Below, in pieces: positions 8,824-15,798 of a stretch of DNA of 32,713 nucleotides. A model generated the notes under the pieces. That model did no database searches. It was given only the letters and a program-made list of their open reading frames with translations, and was not told the origin of the DNA. The translations under genes and the position numbers were made by a program. Source of the stretch: Eubacterium sp. (GTDB lineage Bacteria; Bacillota; Clostridia; Lachnospirales; Lachnospiraceae); assembly GCA_017437905.1 (NCBI GenBank), contig JAFRWY010000031.1, forward strand, positions 1 to 32,713, written 5' to 3'. The stretch's first letter is position 1. Every line of letters starts with the position of its first letter.

Positions 8824-10137
8824 ATGAAAAAAACGATCCTGAAAAAGACAAAATGTATGATCCTTGCGGGGGCTATGATCCTGGGGCTCACCGCATGCGG
8901 CTCAAAGGAGGAGCAGCAGACCACGACTGAGCAGGGCTTCAAGCCGGCTCTGGATACCTCCGCCAGCGGCAGCATCACGGTGGCCGGCGGTTACGACAAC
9001 TTTGAGGCGTTGGAGGCGGAATTCGACCGTTTCAATACGTACTATCCGAATGTGAAACTGACATTTACGAAGGTGGATGACTATAACAACATGATCGGTA
9101 CGGTGCTGAACGGAAATGATGCGCCGGACATCTATGTCAATTACTCCTGGATGTATGGACGGGAGCAGTATAAATCATCCATAGATCATGCCGAGGATCT
9201 GTCGGATCCCGCACTGGGTCTGAATCTTAACTGCATCCGTAAAAACATCATTCTGAACACGGATGACGGGAAACTCCCCATGGTGCCGGTTTTCTCAAAT
9301 ACCTACGGCATGCTGGTGAACAACAGTCTTTTCGAGAAAGAGGGTCTCAGTGTTCCCACGACCTATAAGGAACTGGTGTCGGTATGTGAGGAGTTTCGGA
9401 AGAAGGGCTATAAGAATCCGATGATGGGCTTCTCAAAAGAGGAGACCACATCGCTCTTCACTCTGTCGATCTATCCGTACTTCTGCGGAACCGTGGCCGG
9501 AGATGCAGAGGCAGTGAAGAAACTCAATGCCCTGGATCCTTCGGCCGGTGAGTATCTCCGGTCTTCCCTGGAGAAGATCGTCCAGTTTAAGAATGACGGC
9601 TGTGTGGATCTTGAAGCCTGTGACAAGATCGAGAATAACTATGATGCGGTGATCCTTCGTTTCTTTGAAGGAGATGTTCCTATGATGACCGGCTCCGGAG
9701 ATACCGTTTCCGGAACGGAGAAACGGGAGAGCCGTTCCGAGGCATTTATTGCTGCACCATTTAAATATTCCTTTGTCCCGATCCCCATGTCGGATGATGG
9801 GGCAAACTTCCTGGACATGCCGAATCTGCAGTTCTCCGTCAATAAGGACAGTAAGAATCTGGACATGGCAAACGAGTTTATGCGCTTTCTGATCACGTCC
9901 GAGGAGCTGAACCGGATGGCACAGAAGAAGGGGCTCATGTCCCCCACCAAGGACCTTTCGTTCAATCAGATGTATGCTGCATTCGAGGCGGTTCCGGAAT
10001 CCCGCATCCTGTCTCCGGAGGAGATCGGCCTTACGGATGATGCGGTCATTCAGTTAAGACAGGCGGTATATAAGGTGGGAACCGGCGTCATGACCATTGA
10101 CGAGGCGGTTGCCGCCTATGGCACGCTAACTCCGTAA
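8824..10137 (+). CDS. Extracellular solute-binding lipoprotein (ABC sugar-binding type)
   Basis: 437 residues. I use the ATG at 8824, which has GAGAAGG just upstream within the end of the kinase gene; an upstream in-frame ATG at 8725 would overlap the kinase by 94 nt and spoil the signal peptide. The first 25 residues are a lipoprotein signal (lipobox LTAC, C25). The rest has the family 1 binding-protein layout: an early ITVAGGYDNFEALEAEF strand-helix, APDIYVNYSWM, and a late FLDMPNLQFSVNKDS/ANEFMRFLITSEE region. Such proteins normally hand sugars or oligosaccharides to an ABC permease, but none is encoded here. Being sandwiched between two sensor kinases with short gaps, it more likely presents ligand to one of the sensors. 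The ligand cannot be told from sequence alone. Confidence 0.88.
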   Translation: MKKTILKKTKCMILAGAMILGLTACGSKEEQQTTTEQGFKPALDTSASGSITVAGGYDNFEALEAEFDRFNTYYPNVKLTFTKVDDYNNMIGTVLNGNDAPDIYVNYSWMYGREQYKSSIDHAEDLSDPALGLNLNCIRKNIILNTDDGKLPMVPVFSNTYGMLVNNSLFEKEGLSVPTTYKELVSVCEEFRKKGYKNPMMGFSKEETTSLFTLSIYPYFCGTVAGDAEAVKKLNALDPSAGEYLRSSLEKIVQFKNDGCVDLEACDKIENNYDAVILRFFEGDVPMMTGSGDTVSGTEKRESRSEAFIAAPFKYSFVPIPMSDDGANFLDMPNLQFSVNKDSKNLDMANEFMRFLITSEELNRMAQKKGLMSPTKDLSFNQMYAAFEAVPESRILSPEEIGLTDDAVIQLRQAVYKVGTGVMTIDEAVAAYGTLTP

Positions 10138-10204
10138 GCCGAATGAAAACGTAAGACCGGACCGAAACGCATGGTGCTGCTGCAGGGGATAAAGTGAGGT
10201 AACA

Positions 10205-13156
10205 ATGCGAAACACGAATAGAAAACGTACTGTTTTTCTGATGATCATATCATTCATATGTATGATGCTTGCCGCAACGGTGGTTCCTTCCGGTGCGGCT
10301 TATGCCGATGATTCCGAAACCAGGACGGTTCGTGTAGGGTATTATGAAAATGAAGTCTTCCAGGAGGGGGCTGAGGACGGAACGGTAAAGACCGGGTATG
10401 CGTATGAGTATTACCGTAAGCTCTCGGAGTATACGGGCTGGAAATATGAATATGTGTACGGCGGCTTCGGAGATCTTTATCAGATGCTTCTGGACGGAGA
10501 GATCGATCTTCTGGCAGGCCTTGCCTGGAGAGAAGAACGGGCAACGCAGATCGGGTATCCGAATAATATCATGGGTCATGAATCCTATTACCTGGTGAAG
10601 CATGAATCGGATGAGGGCATTACGGCGGATCCTTCCACCATGAACGGCTGCCGGATCGGGGTGCTGGACAGTGCCATGGTCAGTGTACTGGAACAGTATC
10701 TGAAGGACAACGATGTGAATGCCACCGTTGTCACCTATCCTGACCATATCCTTTTATTCAATGCCTTTGATTCCAAGGATGTTGACCTTCTGGCGGCGGA
10801 AAGTGACGGGGCCCATGGCAGGGAGAATTCGGAGGTGCTTACGGTTTTCGGTACTTCGGATTACTATCTCTGCGTGAATATCAACCGGCCGGACCTTCTT
10901 GAGACACTGAATTCTGCCCAGATGCAGCTGGCGGCGGAGGAACCGAATTATCTGAATAACCTGAGCGCCAAATACTATTCCGTCAGTGTTACGGCACGGG
11001 CCTTCTCCCAGACGGAACGGAACTGGATGAAGAACCATGACAAACTGCGGGTAGGTTATCTTGAGAATTATCTTCCCTACAGTGATACGGATGAGCAGGG
11101 AAATGTGACCGGCTTTGTCAAAGACGTGATTCCCGCGATCCTGAAAAGTGTTGAATTACCGGATCTTACGGTGAACTACACCGGCTACAAAAGCTATGAT
11201 GACATGATCGCCGGGATCCGAAACGGTGAGATAGATGTGGCATTCCCTGTAGGCGGCGGACTGTATTATTCCGAGGAGAACGGCATCTATCAGTCAAATG
11301 CAGTGTCATCCTCCCCTGCGGAGCTGGTGTATAAAGGTGAGTTCAGCGAAACCACCACCGCCCATTTTGCAGTGAATGAAAATAACCGTATGCAGTATTA
11401 CTTTATACGGACCAATTATCCCGAGGCCAGGATCACCATGTATCCCTCCACGGAGGAATGCCTGGAAGCGGTGATCGAAGGAAAGGCCGGATGCGTCACC
11501 CTGAACGGCCTTCGGGCAAATGATATCCTGAAGAACCGTAAATACGAGGATCTGTCCATCTATCAGACCAGCTACAATGATTCCAGATGCTTCGGTGTGG
11601 AGATCGGTAACGAGGGCCTGCTGAAGCTGCTGAACCGGGGGATCAATGTGCTGGGAAGTGATTATGCACAGAGCATATCCTACCGTTATACCGGAGGGCT
11701 TTATTCCTATGATCTGGTGGATGTTGTCCGGGACCACCTGCTTTTATTCAGTCTGATCGTCTTTGCCGTTGTGGGCCTTATCATCTTTCTTCTTGTGCGG
11801 GACATGCTGCGCTCTAAAAAAGAGATCCGGGAAAAGGAGATCGCAAGAAAGGAACTTGAGGAAAAGAATAATGAACTGGCCGCGAGTCAGAAGGCGCTTT
11901 CGGATGCCCTGATCACCGCAGAGCATGCCAACAGGGCCAAGACCACATTTCTCAATAATATGTCCCATGATATGCGGACTCCCATGAATGCCATCGTAGG
12001 ATTTACGTCCCTGGCGGAATCCCATATCGACAATAAGGAACAGGTGCAGGACTATCTGGGTAAAATATCCGTATCCAGCCAGCATCTTCTGTCCCTGATC
12101 AATGATGTGCTGGACATGAGCCGGATCGAAAGCGGGAAGGTGGAGATAGAGGAGTCGAAGGTGCATCTGCCGGAGATGATCCGGGAACTACGGACCATCG
12201 TTCAATCCGGTATCACCTTGAAGAAGCTTGCATTATCCGTAAATATGGAGAATGTGATCCATACGGATGTGATCACCGATAAGCTGCGACTGGAGCAGGT
12301 GCTGCTGAATATCCTGTCGAATGCAGTGAAATTCACTCCGGAAGGAGGGAAGATCAGTTTCATTGTATCGGAAAAACCGTCTTCGTCGGAAGAATATGCC
12401 GATTTTGAATTCCGTATCAAGGATAACGGCATCGGAATGAGCGAAGAGTTTCAGAAGATCATATTCGATGCCTTCACCCGGGAGAGAACCAGTACGGTCA
12501 GCGGTATTCAGGGAACGGGCCTCGGAATGGCGATCACAAAGAATTATGTGGAAATGATGGGAGGGACCATCCGCTTACACTCTGTCGAAGGAGAGGGCAG
12601 TGAATTCGTGGTGAACCTTCCCTGCAGGATCTTTGGTACGCCTGACGGATCGGTGCCGGGAGGGGAAGAAACGGCTGTACCAGGGGGCGAAACAGGAGAA
12701 GAGAACCGGGAAGCAGCGAAGCCGGATCCGGATACGGGATCAGAGACACAACCCGTTTTTGTCATGCCGGATCTTTCCGGAAAGCGTGCACTGCTTGCGG
12801 AAGATAATGAGATGAACCAGATGATCGCGGAAGCGATCCTGACCGAATCGGGTCTGGCCGTGGAAATGGCGGGAGACGGTCTGGAAGCCCTGGAGATGGT
12901 CCGGAATGCACCGGCAGGGTATTATGACATTATCCTGATGGACATCCAAATGCCCAGAATGGACGGATATGAGGCCGCAAAGAATATACGGGCACTGGAT
13001 GATGAGGATAAGGCTTCCATTCCCATCGTTGCGGTCACGGCGAATGCATTTGAGGAGGACAGGATGATCGCCATGGAAGCCGGAATGAACGGACATCTTG
13101 CAAAGCCGTACGATGTTCCCGCTATCATGGAGATGTTGAAGAAACTGTTACTTTGA
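10205..13156 (+). CDS. Hybrid histidine kinase with two binding-protein-like sensor domains (BvgS/EvgS-like)
   Basis: 983 residues. The ATG at 10205 is preceded by GTGAGG. A cleavable signal (residues 1 to about 34) leads into two SBP_bac_3-type domains in tandem outside the membrane (about 39-265 and 280-505), the second starting with KLRVGYLENYLPYSDTDEQG. A helix at about 514-535 and a charged coiled coil (536-575) precede HisKA, with H588 in SHDMRTPMNAIVG. The ATPase boxes NILSNAVKFTPEGG, DNGIGMS and GTGLGMA are intact. A Gly/Glu/Pro-rich linker with repeated VPGGE leads to one receiver with D913 (MDIQMP). Tandem binding-protein sensors are known from BvgS and EvgS, which use a longer phosphorelay; here HPt and output domains are missing. 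It follows the solute-binding lipoprotein by 67 nt and is probably its operon partner. Confidence 0.93.
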   Translation: MRNTNRKRTVFLMIISFICMMLAATVVPSGAAYADDSETRTVRVGYYENEVFQEGAEDGTVKTGYAYEYYRKLSEYTGWKYEYVYGGFGDLYQMLLDGEIDLLAGLAWREERATQIGYPNNIMGHESYYLVKHESDEGITADPSTMNGCRIGVLDSAMVSVLEQYLKDNDVNATVVTYPDHILLFNAFDSKDVDLLAAESDGAHGRENSEVLTVFGTSDYYLCVNINRPDLLETLNSAQMQLAAEEPNYLNNLSAKYYSVSVTARAFSQTERNWMKNHDKLRVGYLENYLPYSDTDEQGNVTGFVKDVIPAILKSVELPDLTVNYTGYKSYDDMIAGIRNGEIDVAFPVGGGLYYSEENGIYQSNAVSSSPAELVYKGEFSETTTAHFAVNENNRMQYYFIRTNYPEARITMYPSTEECLEAVIEGKAGCVTLNGLRANDILKNRKYEDLSIYQTSYNDSRCFGVEIGNEGLLKLLNRGINVLGSDYAQSISYRYTGGLYSYDLVDVVRDHLLLFSLIVFAVVGLIIFLLVRDMLRSKKEIREKEIARKELEEKNNELAASQKALSDALITAEHANRAKTTFLNNMSHDMRTPMNAIVGFTSLAESHIDNKEQVQDYLGKISVSSQHLLSLINDVLDMSRIESGKVEIEESKVHLPEMIRELRTIVQSGITLKKLALSVNMENVIHTDVITDKLRLEQVLLNILSNAVKFTPEGGKISFIVSEKPSSSEEYADFEFRIKDNGIGMSEEFQKIIFDAFTRERTSTVSGIQGTGLGMAITKNYVEMMGGTIRLHSVEGEGSEFVVNLPCRIFGTPDGSVPGGEETAVPGGETGEENREAAKPDPDTGSETQPVFVMPDLSGKRALLAEDNEMNQMIAEAILTESGLAVEMAGDGLEALEMVRNAPAGYYDIILMDIQMPRMDGYEAAKNIRALDDEDKASIPIVAVTANAFEEDRMIAMEAGMNGHLAKPYDVPAIMEMLKKLLL

Positions 13157-13163
13157 TACCTGA

Positions 13164-13802
13164 CAGGGAATTGATAATGACCTTTCCTTCGGAAAGCTTA
13201 CTACGAAAGACCGGAGTGTTATGAGATTGATGGTGCCGATGGATATGGGAGTCATCTCCAAGAGTCTGGCAGACCGGATCCTTGCGCTGGATCCCGCACA
13301 GTTTACCTATACACTGTACGGAACCCTTGAAAAGGATCAGGTGGAAGCAGCGAGGGTCCGCCTGGAGAACATGAAGGAAGCCATCCAAAACAGCCGGCAG
13401 ATCGTAGCAAGTCAGAAACAGAAGAATCCGAATATGGATGAAAAGTGGATCAATGTTCCTTTCGGACATCTTCGGGAGATTAAGGATGACGAATGGAAGC
13501 GGGTCAAGAAGAGACAGCTGTACAGGATTCCGGCGGGGCTTGATCCTGCGGAGGAAAAGCAGCGGATCATGCAGCGTCTGGATGACTATCCGAAAGACCG
13601 GATCAAAGCGATAGATCTGATCACCGAAACCTTCCGGAACAGACAGAACATTACGCCGGATGAAGAAGCGGCACTGAAGGCAAACCACAGGAAGGCGGTT
13701 GAGGATACCGTTCGGGAGATCCGGAAGAACCCCGGGGGACCGGCTGCAGGACCGAAGAATATCGTACAAAAGAAAGTGGTGAAGAAAGCACCGGCACTGT
13801 AG
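13164..13802 (+). pseudogene. C-terminal remnant of a larger unrecognised protein
   Basis: The longest ATG-initiated frame is 13221-13802 (193 codons), but the same frame is open and protein-like back to a TGA at 13161-13163, reading GIDNDLSFGKLTTKDRS before the first Met. That Met has only GGAG at 4 nt. The remnant therefore seems cut off on its left, directly behind the kinase stop codon. The protein is helical and charged (EKDQVEAARVRLENMKEAI), with no signal peptide or membrane helix, ends in a Lys/Pro/Ala-rich tail and stops at TAG. GIDNDLSFG resembles the metal-binding strand of atypical kinase folds, but that link is weak. It may still be translated as a short protein. I do not recognise a named family. 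Confidence 0.55.
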
Positions 13803-13853
13803 CATTTTCAAGAATAATATATTATAATACACTTATGACAGGAGGGAAGGACT

Positions 13854-14711
13854 ATGAAAGTTGTATTGGCGGGTGCATTTGGTAACCTGGGCGGTGAGAT
13901 CTTACGGGTACTCTGTGAGAAAAACCACGAAGTGATTGCTGCGGACATAAATGAACGTGAGATCGAAGGCCTGGAAGGTAAGTATACATTTATGCCCATA
14001 GATGCAACGAAACCCGAGACACTGAAGGGGCTCTGCGATGGTGCGGAGGTTGTCATCACCACCATGGGTCTTACAGGGGCTTCCACGGTGTTCACCTCAT
14101 ATGATATCGACTACAAGGGAAACCTTAACCTGTATAAGGAAGCCAGACGTGCGGGTGTGAAAAAATTCAATTATATTTCCGTCATTTCCTGTGATGAGCC
14201 CGGTGCCGAGAAGGTTCCTATGCTCCACGCAAAATATCTGGTGGAGCAGCAACTGAAGAAACGGCCCATGGACTGGGTCATCTACCGTCCCACAGGATAT
14301 TTCTACGATATATGTAAGGTGTTCAAGCCCTATGTGGATGAGGGTGAGATACAGCTGTTAAAGGGATACGGCAAGGTCAGGGCCAACGTTGTGGACTGTC
14401 CGGATTTTGCGGAATTTATCGTAGAGCACATGATGGATACCAATGTTACCTACAATGTGGGCGGCAAGGAGACCTACACCTATGAAAAGATGGCGAAAAT
14501 GTGCTTTGAGGCGGCAGGAAAGCCTCTTAAGATCAAGTGGGCGCCCATCTGGCTGTTCGGCATTCTTGCAAATCTGCCGAAGATTAAAAAAGAGGGCAAG
14601 CATGATATCATCCTGTTCTCCCGCTGGACACTGAGCCACGATCTGGTGGGTGACACCAAAGTGGGCAGTCACAGTTTTGCGCAGTACATAAAGGAGTATT
14701 TTAAAGAATAA
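13854..14711 (+). CDS. NAD(P)-binding oxidoreductase, NmrA/atypical SDR type
   Basis: 285 residues. The start is clear, with AGGAGGG 9 nt before the ATG. The N-terminus carries the dinucleotide-binding loop G7-A-F-G10-N-L-G13 after a hydrophobic strand, then an acidic residue at the end of strand 2 (AADINERE), then VVITTMGLTG. The region KKFNYISVISC followed by H-AKYLVEQQL resembles the catalytic part of NmrA-like/atypical SDRs, which lack a strict YxxxK. The C-terminus (KIKWAPIWLFGILANLPKI) is hydrophobic and may touch the membrane. Substrate unknown. A good TATAAT lies at 13823-13828 but without a matching -35 element. The gene is closed by the terminator at 14768, so it forms its own unit between two gene remnants. 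Confidence 0.85.
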   Translation: MKVVLAGAFGNLGGEILRVLCEKNHEVIAADINEREIEGLEGKYTFMPIDATKPETLKGLCDGAEVVITTMGLTGASTVFTSYDIDYKGNLNLYKEARRAGVKKFNYISVISCDEPGAEKVPMLHAKYLVEQQLKKRPMDWVIYRPTGYFYDICKVFKPYVDEGEIQLLKGYGKVRANVVDCPDFAEFIVEHMMDTNVTYNVGGKETYTYEKMAKMCFEAAGKPLKIKWAPIWLFGILANLPKIKKEGKHDIILFSRWTLSHDLVGDTKVGSHSFAQYIKEYFKE

Positions 14712-14767
14712 GGGAAGGGATATATTCCCCGAAACATACGAAAAATGAAGGATTTTCCATGAAAGAC

Positions 14768-14804
14768 ACAGCCTGTTGTCAGATCTGACAGCGGGCTGTT
14801 TTTA
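14768..14804 (+). terminator. Intrinsic terminator after the oxidoreductase gene
   Basis: A 14-bp stem (14768-14781 with 14786-14799, two G-U wobbles) closes a GATC loop and runs into TTTTT (14799-14803). It lies 57 nt after the TAA. Confidence 0.92.
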
Positions 14805-14811
14805 TCTGTAA

Positions 14812-15621
14812 AGAACTTGTAAAGGTCAAAGGTTTAATCTTACTGCGGACGAAGTGAATGCATCCGTAAGCAGAATGGAGCATCTGAAGGATCTTATGAT
14901 GACAGGAGAACTGCGCACGGTTGAGGATGATCAGTTTGCAACCCTTCCCGCAGCAGATATGTATCCGGCAAATCCGAACTATGATAACATGATCCAGAGA
15001 GTCATCGGTTTCGTAGAAAGAGCTTCGGAAGTGCGGAGACAGAGAAGGATCCGGTTTGAGGCATATGAGGAAAGAACTCCCCAGCTTACGAAGGTGAGCA
15101 ACACCGAGCGTCAGTATATCATGGGCGGACTTGTGGATCTTACGGAAAAGGCCGGACGGATGCTGACAGACGACGGTTCGGATCTTAAGCTTTCCAATAT
15201 CAATTCCTTCGGAAGAAGAAGCAATGAATTCACGGCAGTGCTGGATGCGCTGAGAGAAGTAAAGAATACTCCGGATGCTTTAAGAGAAAGAGGGATCATG
15301 AACGAGGATAAGTTTATTAACGATCCCACATCCCTGGAGGCTAAGCAGGCACTGAAGGCGTCCTTTGACAATCTGAAGGCGAAGGTTCGTATCTATCTCA
15401 GGAAGAAGACAAATGAGCGCGGACTGGATGAGAAGGGAAGGATCAAGGCAAAAAATACCTATTAGAAGAACAGGATCGCTTATGTAACAAAGGTGCTTAA
15501 TCTGGTAAATGAGTATGAGTTAAGAGAGCACGGACCGCTTTGGAAGTCCGGAAAGCTGGAGAGGGAAGAGCTCACGAAACGCCATGACCAGAATCAGAAG
15601 AATATGGCGAAAGCAATGTAA
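14812..15621 (+). pseudogene. Degraded gene of unknown function with in-frame amber codon
   Basis: A reading frame opens after a TAA at 14809 and stays protein-like from about 14821 (GQRFNLTADEVNAS), although the first candidate start is GTG at 14854 with no ribosome binding site. It runs to a TAG at 15463-15465, continues in the same frame for 51 more sense codons of similar charged, helical composition (KNRIAYVTKVLNLVNEYELR onward), and ends at TAA 15619-15621. The front is missing, because the frame begins right behind the terminator of the previous gene. The product would be soluble, Lys/Arg/Glu-rich and without signal peptide. No family is recognised. Composition resembles the remnant at 13164-13802, and both flank the oxidoreductase, so they may come from the same type of large gene. 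Confidence 0.6.
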
Positions 15622-15662
15622 GAACGGGAAAAGTCCGGTTCGGCCGGATAAGGCGACTGTTC

Positions 15663-15691
15663 TTGTTTCAAACAGGTTTTTATGGTAAAAT
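15663..15691 (+). promoter_or_regulatory. Promoter of the wall-binding/LRR protein operon
   Basis: TTGTTT (15663-15668), a 17-bp spacer ending in TGG (extended -10), and TAAAAT (15686-15691). The start site would fall at about 15698, at the foot of the leader hairpin. Confidence 0.6.
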
Positions 15692-15696
15692 TTAAA

Positions 15697-15743
15697 GGTC
15701 AGTCAGGGATGCTTTCGAGCCTTCGAATGCTCCCCGGCTGGCC
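15697..15743 (+). promoter_or_regulatory. Long 5'-leader hairpin
   Basis: A 47-nt interrupted hairpin. The outer stem GGTCAGTC / GGCTGGCC has two G-U pairs, a middle stem GGGA(T)GC / GCTCCC has one bulge, and an inner stem TTCGA / TCGAA closes a short loop. No U tract follows, so it is not a terminator. It starts at the predicted 5' end of the mRNA and could stabilise it or be a ligand- or protein-binding leader. It does not match a riboswitch class I can recognise. Confidence 0.45.
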
Positions 15744-15798
15744 GTTTCAATGTGTATTAAAAAGTACGGGGTAGAAAGGGTAACGAAAGGCGGAAGGT

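Noticed and set aside
7550-8851. Long open frame (over 400 codons) antisense to the first hybrid kinase
   Set aside because: It lies opposite strongly supported kinase and receiver motifs, has a His/Arg/Gly/Leu-rich composition typical of antisense frames, and lacks a recognisable domain. The same reasoning removes long antisense frames over cls, the LRR protein and the phosphatase.
15640-15680. Terminator after the amber-containing remnant
   Set aside because: CTGTT / AACAG gives only a 5-bp stem before GTTTTT and overlaps the promoter of the next gene; too weak to call.
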